Shown here in pieces: positions 53,628-62,163 of a DNA stretch of 64,000 nt (the first letter of the stretch is position 1; each line of letters opens with the position of its first letter). The position numbers were made by a program, and so were the translations under genes. The stretch lies in the NCBI GenBank assembly GCA_025210655.1, contig JAOARG010000077.1, positions 79,334-143,333 on the forward strand, written 5' to 3'. The notes under the pieces are model-generated. The model did no database searches. It saw nothing but the letters and a program-made list of their open reading frames with translations, and was not told the DNA's origin. Origin of the DNA: Bacillota bacterium. Lineage in GTDB: Bacteria > Bacillota > Clostridia > Peptostreptococcales > Acidaminobacteraceae.

Positions 53628-53969
53628 ATGGCAAAATTAAAGGAAGAATACTCTTGTGCATTATTACTTTCAATGGATTTGGTAGGTGGAAAGTGGAAGA
53701 TGAGAATACTTTGGCATATTATCCACGGTGATAACAGATTTTCACTTCTTCAAAAAGCAATGGATGATATTTCTGAAAAAATGCTTACTACCCAGTTAAG
53801 GGAACTTGAAAGTACAGGGATATTAAATAGAAAAGTAATTCAGGAAAAACCCCTAAATGTTCAATATGCATTATCAGATGAGCACAGTAAGCTTGGGGAT
53901 GTAATAAATGCCCTATGTGATTTTTCAAAAGACTATGGTGAAAAAAATGGTATAGTAGTCCACGAATAG
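53628..53969 (+). CDS. HxlR-family transcriptional regulator
   Basis: 113-residue winged-helix regulator: conserved Cys11 in YSCALLLSMDLVGGKWKMRILWHI, recognition part ISEKMLTTQLRELESTGILNRKV, and wing VQYALSDEHSKLGDVI. HxlR proteins of this kind often sense aldehydes or redox through that Cys. The glyoxalase-family gene downstream is a plausible target. Confidence 0.9.
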   Translation: MAKLKEEYSCALLLSMDLVGGKWKMRILWHIIHGDNRFSLLQKAMDDISEKMLTTQLRELESTGILNRKVIQEKPLNVQYALSDEHSKLGDVINALCDFSKDYGEKNGIVVHE

Positions 53970-54132
53970 AGCATTTCCAACCTACGTACAAAAAAGTAAG
54001 TGATTGTACTTATGAAAAATTCCTATTATACTTCTACTTGTAAAGACAAATATAGTAGTAAGTATATATAAGTATCAGTAGAAAAATTATAAAAAAGTCA
54101 CTTAAGTTTATTTTGTACAAGGAGGAAATTAA

Positions 54133-54627
54133 ATGAGTTATCCAAGAAGTTTTTCCCACATAGGTTTATCAGTACCGGATCTTGAAAAGGCTGTTGAATT
54201 CTATAGTGAGGTAATGGGATGGTATGTAGTTATGAAGCCCTCAGCAGTTAAGGAAGAAGTAGATACTGCAATAGGTATCATGTGCCAAGATGTATTTGGA
54301 GCAGGCTATGAGAATTTTAAGATAGCCCATATGGTTACTTCTGATGGAATCGGAGTAGAGTTATTTGAGTTTAAGCAAAACGATAAGGAAAGACCGGTAT
54401 TCAATCACGTTCCGACTGGACTTTTCCACTTCTGTGTACAGGATCCTGATATTGAAGGTCTTGTAAATAAGATTGTAGAAAAAGGTGGAAAGCAAAGAAT
54501 GCCAATCAGGGAATACTATCCTGGTGAAAAACCATACAGAATGTGTTATGTTGAAGACCCGTTTGGAATAGTATTTGAAGTATATTCCCACAGTTATGAA
54601 GTGACTTATTCAAGCGGAGCATATTAA
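54133..54627 (+). CDS. VOC-family (glyoxalase-like, lactoylglutathione lyase family) protein
   Basis: 164 residues: FSHIGLSVPDLEKAVEFYSEVMGWYV (first metal-ligand His), IGVELFEFK (Glu), TGLFHFCVQDPD (His) and FGIVFEVYSHSYE (Glu), so the metal site looks complete. Substrate unknown. Gap to the HxlR gene contains an inverted repeat (TATACTTCTACT with AGTAGTAAGTATA, about 54028-54071), a candidate HxlR site. AAGGAGG start. Confidence 0.85.
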   Translation: MSYPRSFSHIGLSVPDLEKAVEFYSEVMGWYVVMKPSAVKEEVDTAIGIMCQDVFGAGYENFKIAHMVTSDGIGVELFEFKQNDKERPVFNHVPTGLFHFCVQDPDIEGLVNKIVEKGGKQRMPIREYYPGEKPYRMCYVEDPFGIVFEVYSHSYEVTYSSGAY

Positions 54628-54794
54628 GCTTTAGGAACATTTCTTTATAAGGAAATGTAAGATGTATTTAGTTCATAATAGCACTTAGTATATTGACCTA
54701 AGTTTCGAGACTATCTATTGTGAACAGTTGCTGTAGAATTAATGAAACAAACTTAGTATACTACTATATGTTGAAAAATTTTTGGAGGTATAAC

Positions 54795-54938
54795 ATGAGT
54801 AGTAAAAACAGTCCTTATGGACCAACTTATTTCGAAGCTAAAAGAAATAAAATTGCACAGGAAAAGAAAATGAATGATATGATTAAGCAATTTTCTGATG
54901 ATGTGAAAACACTAGTATCTTTAGTTGAAAAGAAGTAG
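54795..54938 (+). CDS. Small highly charged protein, unknown
   Basis: 47 residues (MSSKNSPYGPTYFEAK...), lysine-rich with a predicted helix IAQEKKMNDMIKQFSDDVKTL. TTGGAGG lies 8 nt before the ATG and a strong terminator follows, so it is probably real. An in-frame ATG at 54720 is rejected for lack of a ribosome site. No family recognised. Confidence 0.65.
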   Translation: MSSKNSPYGPTYFEAKRNKIAQEKKMNDMIKQFSDDVKTLVSLVEKK

Positions 54939-54950
54939 TGATAATATTAG

Positions 54951-54990
54951 ATGCCCAATCACCTAAAATAGGTGCTTGGGTATTTTTTAT
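54951..54990 (+). terminator. Terminator after the small protein gene
   Basis: ATGCCCAATCACCT/AGGTGCTTGGGTAT stem with T run. The stem closely resembles the one at 56796, suggesting shared origin. Confidence 0.85.
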
Positions 54991-55021
54991 TTTAGACTAG
55001 TAAATTATGTTTATAATTTCC

Positions 55022-55320
55022 TTCGAACAGGTTAAACAATCCCGTTTCACGGGAGCATCAAATCTTTTTTTAAAAAGATTTGATTTTGTTCTATGTTACT
55101 TGTTAATATATACCTATCTGCAGGTATCATTATATAGCAGCTTTGTTAATCACTCACAAGGAAGATGGGTGCTAATGACATTTGCAGTTAATAAAATTCA
55201 TATAAAACGAGTGTTTTCAGACTCTCTGGGACATTGTATACAAAGGGCTTTGCTTGATCTTGATGAATTTAATGCTAATTGTGTATTCAATACATATATA
55301 TCCTAAATAGGATTGTTTAT
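55022..55320 (+). ncRNA. Candidate structured noncoding RNA / long leader
   Basis: The 548-nt gap 54939-55486 has a TATAAT at 55012-55017 followed by a hairpin-rich stretch: CCCG/CGGG (55039-55052), ATCAAATCTTT/AAAGATTTGAT (about 55057-55084), TACCT/AGGTA with loop (55111-55128), and GC-richer blocks GGAAGATGGGTGCTAATG (about 55161-55178) and GACTCTCTGGGACATTG near 55219. An ATG-initiated 99-codon reading frame crosses it but lacks a ribosome site. Size and CCCGTTTCACGGG hairpin recall the raiA motif of Clostridia; I am not certain. Could be an independent RNA or the RidA leader. Confidence 0.5.
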
Positions 55321-55486
55321 TTGTTAACGAATAACATAGTAAGGTGTAAATCTAGATGATATAATTTGAAACATAACTATCCAAAAGGGGTATACGTAGT
55401 CGATTATAAGAAATCGCTTCCTTGAGGATGTAAATGCAATTTTTAGATAATTAAAAAAATAAAAATCAAAAGGGGAATTCTAAATT

Positions 55487-56755
55487 ATGAGCGGATTTAA
55501 CGCAGTATTAGCAAGAAATACAGAAAATGCTCCAGTATTTGAGCAGTATGCACAAACAGTAGCTTTTTCACACTACAATAACTTTTCAGCACAATTACCA
55601 ATCGATCCTAAGACTGGTGAAATCGTTGCTGGTGGAATCACTGAGCAAGCTAAGCAGTGTTTCGAAAACATCAAAGCAGTAGTAGAGAGCATTGATCATG
55701 TAATGAGCGATGTTGTAAGAATCAGTATCTTCGTTACAAACGTTAAGGATCTTGACGCTGTAGATGCTGTTTACAAGTCATACTTCCCATGCTACGTACC
55801 TACTCAAACTAAGGTTGCTGTAGATGCATTACCAATGGGAGCTATGGTTCAAGTTGAAGCTCTTATCACTTGTGGAGAGGGAACTATTCCTAACGCACCA
55901 CAATCAGGAGATCTTATTAAACTTGCTAACAACACAGCTAATGCTCCAGTAAGTGCGTTAACTTCTCAAACAGTAGCGTTCTCACATTACAATAACTTAA
56001 CTACTCAATTACCAATCGATCCTGTAACAGGAAGATTCGTAATCGGTGGAATCACTGAGCAAGCTAGACAATGTTTCAAGAATGTTAAAGCTATCTTAAC
56101 TAGCATTGATGAGACTATGGACTCAATCGTTAAGGTAAACATCTACCTTACTGATTTAGCTGACGTAGAAGCAGTAAACGCTGTTTACTCAACTGTATTC
56201 CCTGATTCAGGAATCGCAAGAGCAGTTGGATACGTACCAGCAGTTTCTATTATCGCTGCTAAAGCATTACCAATGGACGCTTTAATCCAAGTTGAGACAG
56301 TAGTTTCTCACGGTGACGGAACTCCTCCACAGTTAATCGAAGATAGACACGGAATCATCATCGAAGCTAACAACACTGAGGAAGCTCCAATCAACCCATT
56401 ATCAACTCAAACAGTAGCGTTTTCACACTACAATCACCTTTCTGCACAGTTACCAATCGATGCAAAGACTGGTAAATTAGTTGCTGGTGGAGCTAAAGAG
56501 CAAGCTGAGCAATGTTTAAAGAACATCAAAGCAATCGTTGAGTGTATTGATCACAAGTTAGAAGACGTTGTTAAAGTTAACATCTTCCTTAAGAACATTG
56601 ATGATTTAGCTGCAGTTGAAGAAGCTTACAAAGTATACTTCCCAACTGGAACTCCTGCTAGAAAAGTTGTTGGAGTAGCTGATATCCTTGAGGGTGCTTT
56701 AGTACAAATTGACGCTGTAGTAGGAAACGAAGAAGGAACTCCTCCAGTTAAGTAA
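55487..56755 (+). CDS. Triple-domain RidA-family protein
   Basis: 422 residues made of three tandem RidA (YjgF/UK114) domains at about 8-130, 148-275 and 292-415. Each repeats SHYNN..QLPID..G, GGITEQAKQCFENIKAV, VVRISIFVTN..DLDAVDAVY and ALPMGAMVQVE. RidA deaminates reactive enamine/imine intermediates; the substrate-binding Arg is plausible in domain 2 (SGIARAVG) and domain 3 (TPARKVVG) but domain 1 reads VPTQTKVA. RidA normally works as a trimer of single domains, so this may be a one-chain trimer. Codon choice is biased (many AAC, TTC, GCT), implying high expression. Confidence 0.9.
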   Translation: MSGFNAVLARNTENAPVFEQYAQTVAFSHYNNFSAQLPIDPKTGEIVAGGITEQAKQCFENIKAVVESIDHVMSDVVRISIFVTNVKDLDAVDAVYKSYFPCYVPTQTKVAVDALPMGAMVQVEALITCGEGTIPNAPQSGDLIKLANNTANAPVSALTSQTVAFSHYNNLTTQLPIDPVTGRFVIGGITEQARQCFKNVKAILTSIDETMDSIVKVNIYLTDLADVEAVNAVYSTVFPDSGIARAVGYVPAVSIIAAKALPMDALIQVETVVSHGDGTPPQLIEDRHGIIIEANNTEEAPINPLSTQTVAFSHYNHLSAQLPIDAKTGKLVAGGAKEQAEQCLKNIKAIVECIDHKLEDVVKVNIFLKNIDDLAAVEEAYKVYFPTGTPARKVVGVADILEGALVQIDAVVGNEEGTPPVK

Positions 56756-56795
56756 TTTGTATTAAATATCATTTAATATAATATTTATAATATAG

Positions 56796-56834
56796 ATACC
56801 CAAACGCCTTTTAGGTGTTTGGGTATTGTTTTTT
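56796..56834 (+). terminator. Terminator after the RidA gene
   Basis: ATACCCAAACGCCT/AGGTGTTTGGGTAT with short TTT loop and TGTTTTTTG tail. Confidence 0.88.
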
Positions 56835-56904
56835 GATTTGTTTATGAAATTATAAATATTTATGATATAATGCACTGACGTTAGTTTTTTAAAGGAGGAT
56901 TCAT

Positions 56905-57651
56905 ATGCAAAATTATAAAATGAAAATAGCCTATGATGGAAGAAAATATGTAGGATTTAATATATCAAAGGGAAATGCTGAAAAGTCTATACAAGGAAAG
57001 CTTGAGGCAATATTATCAAAGCTTTACAATGAAGAAGTTGAAGTAGTAGGAGCTGTAAATACTGATGCTGGAGTTAGTGCCAAGGGACAGATAGTTAACT
57101 TTAGGGCACCTAACGGAGCTAAAAGTACAGAAGAGATATTTGAGTACTTTGAGACATACCTTACAGACGATATTATTATTTTATCGGTAGATAAGGTAGA
57201 TGAGAGATTCCATAGTAGATACAATGTTGAAGAAATCACTTACGTTTACCGTTTATGGAAAGTAGATGCTCCAAATAGACCTTTATTTGAAAGACAGTTT
57301 GTAAATCTGATGAAGCAAAAGCTTGATATATACAAGATGAAAAGAGCGGCAAAAGATTTATTAGGAGAGCATGATTTATTAGGATTTACAACAAATAAGA
57401 AAACAAGAAAATCAGTTAAGGAAATCTTCGAAATAGAAGTAAATGAAACAAGTCATGAGATAGTAATATCAATGACAGCAGATGGTTACCTACTTAACAT
57501 GGAAAGGGTAATTGTAGGGACTTTAGTACAGATAGGACTTGGTCAATTGCAGCCAAATGCAATAGAAAAAGCTCTTCAGTCAAAAAACATGAAAGATGTA
57601 GGACATAAGGCAAGTGCCGGTGCTCTTTGTCTTGAGAGAGTTGGATACTAG
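56905..57651 (+). CDS. Divergent TruA-like tRNA pseudouridine synthase
   Basis: 248 residues with TruA architecture: KIAYDGRKYVGFNISKGNAEKSIQGKLEAIL, the catalytic-loop region AVNTDAGVSAKGQIVNF, FHSRYNVEEITYVYRLW and C-terminal DGYLLNMERVIVGTLVQIG. The loop normally reads GRTDAGVHA; Asp is kept but the Arg and His are replaced (NTDAGVS), so activity at positions 38-40 of tRNA is uncertain. Paralogues of TruA with such changes are known in clostridia-like genomes. AAGGAGG start, monocistronic. Confidence 0.8.
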   Translation: MQNYKMKIAYDGRKYVGFNISKGNAEKSIQGKLEAILSKLYNEEVEVVGAVNTDAGVSAKGQIVNFRAPNGAKSTEEIFEYFETYLTDDIIILSVDKVDERFHSRYNVEEITYVYRLWKVDAPNRPLFERQFVNLMKQKLDIYKMKRAAKDLLGEHDLLGFTTNKKTRKSVKEIFEIEVNETSHEIVISMTADGYLLNMERVIVGTLVQIGLGQLQPNAIEKALQSKNMKDVGHKASAGALCLERVGY

Positions 57652-57671
57652 ATAAAATAATACGAGTTTAG

Positions 57672-57725
57672 AATCATGTAAGTATAGCACACTGTGTATA
57701 TGTTTTACATGATTTTTTTTTTGTC
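57672..57725 (+). terminator. Terminator after the TruA-like gene
   Basis: AATCATGTAA/TTACATGATT outer stem, inner GCACACTGTGT hairpin, run of nine or more Ts. Confidence 0.85.
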
Positions 57726-57812
57726 TTTTAAATCCATATCATATGACATAGACAATTTCCTAAAAAAGGAATATACTTTTAAAAGAATAAATGTAAATAA
57801 AAGGAGAAGGGT

Positions 57813-58850
57813 ATGGCCTTAGAAAATATAATACTATGCAATGGTTTTAAAGGTTTTTACGGATCTATGGATTATGATGAAATGAGTTACAAAGGAACTA
57901 TGGATAAAAGCTTTAAATTAACACTTATCTTATTAATAGCCTTTATTGAATCCTTTATATTGTCAAAATATTTGAGTTTGAGTTTTGTTGGATTTTCAAA
58001 TATAGCAGTTTTCATAGTTGGATTTTGTGTTATAGCAAACATAATATCAGTACCTGTAAAAACTAATATTTCAGCTCCAATACTATCTATAACTTTGGGA
58101 GTATACTTAGCTTTTTTCGCCAGGACTTTTCATGGAATATTCTACGGACTAGTGTTTGAAGTAATTTCTTGTACAATGATAGTACTGTTATCATTTGTAT
58201 TATTACATAAGTTTGAAATATTTATTAAAAGAAATAATAATTTATCTATGATGAGCTTATACTTTGTATCGGTAGTGTTAATGTTAGTTACTAGCTTGAT
58301 ATTTGAAATATTCCATATTAATATTGTTCGATATGAGGGAAGCAGTAGAGTATTTCTATTTATGGATATGGTGATTATGCTTCTTATGTCATACACCCTA
58401 GTTGATAATAATAAGTTTATAGAACTGGGTGTTAATAGAAAGTTTCCAAGCTATATGGAATGGTATGGTGCCTCTGGTATAATTCTATCAGTGGTATGGA
58501 TCTATCCAGAACTAGTTGAAATGTCAATAAGAAGAGATTTAATATTTCATAGAGGAAAAGTATTTGATAGTGTAGATGACAAAGGTAATAATCAAGCTGG
58601 TCCACAAGATAGAAAAAATATGGATAAAAGAGATGTCATTGATGATTATATAGAGAATTCAAAATATAAGGTGCTATTTAAAACAATAGGTGTAATAGCT
58701 ATAATAATATTTCTTAGTATGAATTATCTTAAATTAGTAGAGGATTATAATGAAAAGCGTGAAAGTCAGAAAGATATAATTAGATTGCTTGAAAAAGAAC
58801 ATTTTGGAAATCATAATGAGAATTCAATAAATAGTGTTGAAATTGATTAA
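57813..58850 (+). CDS. Bax inhibitor-1/YccA-like membrane protein
   Basis: 345 residues. Six or seven hydrophobic helices between ~32 and 240, with SYMEWYGASGIILSVVWIYPELVEM resembling the conserved last helices of bacterial YccA/BI-1 proteins. A charged, low-complexity stretch (KGNNQAGPQDRKNMDKRD) and one more C-terminal TM (~285-305) with a cytosolic tail are extra. The first half of the BI-1 pattern is weak, so this is a tentative family call. AAAGGAGAAGG start. Confidence 0.6.
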   Translation: MALENIILCNGFKGFYGSMDYDEMSYKGTMDKSFKLTLILLIAFIESFILSKYLSLSFVGFSNIAVFIVGFCVIANIISVPVKTNISAPILSITLGVYLAFFARTFHGIFYGLVFEVISCTMIVLLSFVLLHKFEIFIKRNNNLSMMSLYFVSVVLMLVTSLIFEIFHINIVRYEGSSRVFLFMDMVIMLLMSYTLVDNNKFIELGVNRKFPSYMEWYGASGIILSVVWIYPELVEMSIRRDLIFHRGKVFDSVDDKGNNQAGPQDRKNMDKRDVIDDYIENSKYKVLFKTIGVIAIIIFLSMNYLKLVEDYNEKRESQKDIIRLLEKEHFGNHNENSINSVEID

Positions 58851-58861
58851 TGAGATAGTGA

Positions 58862-58889
58862 AAAACATAGATGGAGTCTATGTTTTTTC
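58862..58889 (+). terminator. Terminator after the BI-1-like gene
   Basis: AAAACATAGA/TCTATGTTTT with 5-nt loop and T run. The following 233 nt up to the next gene show no clear promoter or coding potential. Confidence 0.82.
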
Positions 58890-59122
58890 TTATGGGAAAA
58901 TATTTTGAAAACCATTGCTATAAATTGAGTGGGGCCTAGGTTTTTCAAAGAAAAAAATCATTAAAATACTTGAGATAAGAAAGATGAAAAACATGGGTGA
59001 TATAGACTAATATGGCTTAAACATATGTTGTCCAGTATTGATGACAAAGAAAAAATAGGTTATTCTACTAATGTGGTGTAGATTAATTGATGAATTAGTG
59101 TGATTAGGGTTGAGGTGGTTTT

Positions 59123-60541
59123 TTGAAGGAACATCGTATTATACCAGTTAATAAGATTAACTTAACTGTGGTGATAACGGTAATGATTTTTGTGGCAATT
59201 CTGACCCAAGGGGTAATAAAGGAACTCACAATAAGGGATATTATGAATGTTACAAGACTTACCCATACAAACATATTTGCTGAAATAAAACAGGAGATGA
59301 TGGATCCTATTAATACATCTCTTATTATGGCAAATAATACGCTGCTATTTGATTTTATGGATGAAGATACAGTAGAGACAGAAGAAAAAATGGCTGAGTA
59401 TTTGACTGCGATTCAAAAAGCAACGGGCTATGAGTCAGTATTTATAGTTCCCCATAGTACCCTGAGCTATTATCATCCAGGAGGAACTGATGCAAAAGTT
59501 GATCTTGAAAGTGATCATGCATATTGGTACACAAATAGGATTGATGCCAAAGACGCTTATGGATTTGTAGTTAATACTGAGAATTTGGACAATTGGGCTT
59601 TAACTATATATGTTGATGCAAATATCAATGATGGGGATGGCAATTTTGTTGGATTGGCTGGAGTTGGTAAAAGACTTACCCACCTTCAAGGAATTCTTAC
59701 AGGTTATCTTGATGATCAAGGGGTTGAAGGATATATAGTTGATGGTAATGGAGAAATTAAGGTACATCAAAATGAAGAGTATATTAAGAATAAAAACTTC
59801 TATGACTTAGAAAACATATCGGAAAACGAACTGGATATAAAAGAAAGTCATAAAAAGCCTGTGGAAGTGATGATTGATAATAAATTTTTAGTAGTTCAAC
59901 ATATACCAAAGCTTGACTGGTATTTAGTAGTGAGAAAGAGTGCTTCAGATTTGACGGTAGCACTAAGTAAATACAGCAGAAAAGTAATTGCTAGCCTGGG
60001 CATTGGAGCGATTATTATTTTATTAGTTACAAAAAATACGGTAACAAGATATAAAAGGCAAATTATTAGTTTATCAAATATTGACCATTTAACAGATATA
60101 TCAAATAGAACTATATTTGAACATGCTCTCAAAGATGCTGTAGAAAATATTAATAGGAAGAAATTTTCTTTAGTTCTCTTTGATCTTGATAATTTAAAGA
60201 TGATTAATGACAACTTAGGACATGATATGGGTGATATGGCCCTAAAGATAATTGGACAACTTGCAAAAGAGAAGTTTAAATCCCCAAATCTAGTTTCAAG
60301 AGTTGGTGGAGACGAGTTTGCAGTAATTATTTATAAGTCAGTAGATGAAGTTAAGGAACTTATGGAGGACTTTAAGTACACCATAAGTATAAATAATAAA
60401 CTAAAAGAAATGAAAGCAACCGTTAGTATAGGTATTACAGAAGCTGTGAATTATGATAGGGCAAGTGAAATATACAAAAGAGCTGATGAAGCTATGTATC
60501 AGTCTAAAAATAATGGTAAGAATAAAATTACAAGAAAATAG
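59123..60541 (+). CDS. Membrane diguanylate cyclase (Cache-GGDEF)
   Basis: 472 residues. N-terminal TM (~10-30), extracellular dCache-type sensor (~35-285, YESVFIVPHSTLSYYHPGG and YWYTNRIDAKDAYGFVVNTEN), TM (~288-308) and GGDEF domain (~325-470) with SNIDHLTDISNRTIFE, FDLDNLKMINDNLGHDMGD and intact RVGGDEFAV near residue 394. Makes c-di-GMP. No RxxD inhibitory site was recognised before GGDEF. TTG start follows GAGGTGG. Counterpart to the HD-GYP protein at 12.3 kb. Confidence 0.9.
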   Translation: MKEHRIIPVNKINLTVVITVMIFVAILTQGVIKELTIRDIMNVTRLTHTNIFAEIKQEMMDPINTSLIMANNTLLFDFMDEDTVETEEKMAEYLTAIQKATGYESVFIVPHSTLSYYHPGGTDAKVDLESDHAYWYTNRIDAKDAYGFVVNTENLDNWALTIYVDANINDGDGNFVGLAGVGKRLTHLQGILTGYLDDQGVEGYIVDGNGEIKVHQNEEYIKNKNFYDLENISENELDIKESHKKPVEVMIDNKFLVVQHIPKLDWYLVVRKSASDLTVALSKYSRKVIASLGIGAIIILLVTKNTVTRYKRQIISLSNIDHLTDISNRTIFEHALKDAVENINRKKFSLVLFDLDNLKMINDNLGHDMGDMALKIIGQLAKEKFKSPNLVSRVGGDEFAVIIYKSVDEVKELMEDFKYTISINNKLKEMKATVSIGITEAVNYDRASEIYKRADEAMYQSKNNGKNKITRK

Positions 60542-60555
60542 CATGGAAAAAATGA

Positions 60556-60590
60556 AGCCCCTTTTGAAAATTTTCAAAAGGGGTTGTTTT
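60556..60590. terminator. Bidirectional terminator
   Basis: Perfect palindrome of CCCCTTTTGAAAA with its complement, flanked by A- and T-rich ends, between convergent genes. Confidence 0.85.
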
Positions 60591-60618
60591 GTATGTTAGT
60601 GCTCCTATATTTTTATAC

Positions 60619-60960
60619 CTAGAGTCCAAGTCTAACAAAATAGAAAAGGGTAAATCCTATAGTAATCAAAGTGACGATAACTTGACTAATACTAAATTTT
60701 TTTTCAGTATCAATACCCATTACAATGTTAGAAATAAGACCAATAGTACAGATCACACAGAGTGATAGCAAAACCCATTTTCCCATCACAAGAAGTTCGT
60801 CGTTCCAATTACGACTAATCTGATCTTCAATACCATAGTTAAACATATCTATATCTTGAGGTTTAGCTTGCTGAGTAACAAAGAAAAGAATAAAAGCCAC
60901 AAACCATGCAATCCCATTGAATAAGTGAAAAATCCGAATTTCAAACTTTAGCCTGTCCAT
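60619..60960 (-). CDS. Small membrane protein, unknown
   Basis: 113 residues with three hydrophobic segments (IFHLFNGIAWFVAFILFFV, WVLLSLCVICTIGLISNIVM, IVTLITIGFTLFYFVRLG). No family recognised. AGAGGTGATTCC just upstream of the start supports translation. Monocistronic. Confidence 0.7.
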   Translation of the reverse strand: MDRLKFEIRIFHLFNGIAWFVAFILFFVTQQAKPQDIDMFNYGIEDQISRNWNDELLVMGKWVLLSLCVICTIGLISNIVMGIDTEKKFSISQVIVTLITIGFTLFYFVRLGL

Positions 60961-61014
60961 GGAATCACCTCTATTATATATATACCCATTATAGCTATAT
61001 ACAATAAATATATT

Positions 61015-61197
61015 CTACATTAAAGATTTACAATGTTCTTCAAGTTTGTTAAATGACAATATCGTAAAGTGTTTCTTACTATATGATATAAAGCCATTTT
61101 CCTTACAATTGGCAATAGCCCTGTTTAAACTTCGTAGAGGAGTATTAACTTCAGTACATATTTTGTCCTTTGTCAGACTTTCTAAATCACCAATTAG
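61015..61197 (-). pseudogene. Remnant of a Crp/Fnr-family regulator (C-terminal HTH)
   Basis: An open stretch of 60 codons without a start, ending in a stop at 61015, encodes LESLTKDKICTEVNTPL, SLNRAIANCKENGFISYSKK and ILSFNKLEE. This is the DNA-binding end of a Crp/Fnr regulator of the type used in clostridia; the sensor domain is missing, replaced by plus-strand remnant sequence. Deletion or rearrangement has truncated it. Confidence 0.75.
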
Positions 61198-61200
61198 GCT

Positions 61201-61369
61201 ATGGGTATAGATGCAGTTGCAATGGGAGTAATCTTATGGGATGATATTATGGTAGACCGGGTTGATTGCTACTGCTATACATGTATCAAATGAGCCAAAT
61301 GCAACTGTTTGTAAAACAATTGATAATCCTACATTTAAAGAAAGAATGTTTGAGCTTTTATTAAAGTAG
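61201..61369 (+). pseudogene. Degenerate gene fragment, possibly nucleoside-hydrolase 3' end
   Basis: Two short coding-like pieces in different frames: DAVAMGVILWDD (61201 onward) and, one frame away from 61262 to the stop at 61367-61369, LIATAIHVSNEPNATVCKTI with FKERMFELLLK. The latter resembles the C-terminus of inosine-uridine nucleoside hydrolases (PNATV..D...F..LLL), and the former their DAVAV helix. Frameshift and truncation make it nonfunctional. Identity is tentative. Confidence 0.45.
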
Positions 61370-61404
61370 GTCACTTAATGGGATCTTATGAAGGTGGTGT
61401 GAGT

Positions 61405-61983
61405 ATGAAGACTCAAGAATTATTAAACATCTTAGAGTTTATAAAAGAAGCAGAGAAACTAAAATCTATACTTAGATCAGGTAATACAAGTCTAAAGAGA
61501 AAAGAAAGTACAGCAGAACACACATGGAGACTATCATTATTAACAATGATTTTAAGTCAGCACCTTCCAGAATGTGACCCATTAAAACTAATCCACTTAA
61601 CAATAGTCCACGATATCGGAGAACTGGATGAAGGGGATATCCCAGCAATAGAGCAAATGGATGAAGATAAGAAATACAAAATAGAAGAAAACACAGTAAA
61701 AAGGCTAAGAGAACTATTACCTAATAATCAAAGGAAGTGGTTTTATGACCTTTGGCTTGAGTACGAAGAAGGTAAAACTCTAGAATCAAAAGTAGTAAAA
61801 ATCTTAGATAAAATAGAAACCATAATACAGCACAATCAAGTTGATAACGGCAGTGATTTTGATTATGGATTCAATCTGACTTATGGAAGAAGTCTCCTTG
61901 AAGAAGAACTTGAAGATAATGGTCTTCTAAAGGATTTGAGAGATATAGTTGATGCTATGACTAAAGAGAATGTAGATAAATAA
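61405..61983 (+). CDS. HD-domain hydrolase (YfbR/HDDC2-like, putative 5'-deoxynucleotidase)
   Basis: 192 residues. KRKESTAEHTWRLSLL supplies the first His, TIVHDIGELDEGDIPAI the HD pair and acids, KVVKILDKIETII the last Asp: the HD-domain pattern of the YfbR/HDDC2 family. Relatives dephosphorylate deoxynucleoside monophosphates. ATG at 61405 has AAGGTGGTG upstream. Gene lies beside decayed nucleoside-related DNA. Confidence 0.83.
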   Translation: MKTQELLNILEFIKEAEKLKSILRSGNTSLKRKESTAEHTWRLSLLTMILSQHLPECDPLKLIHLTIVHDIGELDEGDIPAIEQMDEDKKYKIEENTVKRLRELLPNNQRKWFYDLWLEYEEGKTLESKVVKILDKIETIIQHNQVDNGSDFDYGFNLTYGRSLLEEELEDNGLLKDLRDIVDAMTKENVDK

Positions 61984-61988
61984 GTAAG

Positions 61989-62018
61989 ACTCCTGATTTT
62001 TTCAGGAGTTTTCTTATT
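61989..62018 (+). terminator. Terminator after the HD-domain gene
   Basis: ACTCCTGA/TCAGGAGT stem with T-rich loop and TTTTCTTATTT tail. Confidence 0.82.
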
Positions 62019-62020
62019 TA

Positions 62021-62062
62021 TCCGTAGATCCTTGGTCGTAGTTTGTAGTTCGGAAGGGCAAA
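62021..62062. repeat. 42-bp intergenic repeat, copy 1
   Basis: Begins TCCGTAG, contains TTGGTCGTAG and ends GTAGTTCGGAAGGGCAAA. Differs from copy 2 (63502-63543) at only a few bases. Internally repeats CGTAG/TGTAG. Function unknown. Confidence 0.75.
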
Positions 62063-62163
62063 GTATTTGATTTTATATTATCTCGACTTAGATTGTGATT
62101 GCCCATATAATATATATAGAAATTATATGGAGTATTCAAATTTAAAAAACATAGAGGTGGAAT

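Noticed and set aside
54995..55001. Another GACTAGT heptamer
   Set aside because: Single occurrence with no neighbouring palindromes or repeated linkers; expected by chance in 64 kb.
55007..55306. Possible 99-residue reading frame
   Set aside because: No ribosome-binding site, unlike-protein composition, and it covers a hairpin-rich stretch better explained as noncoding RNA.
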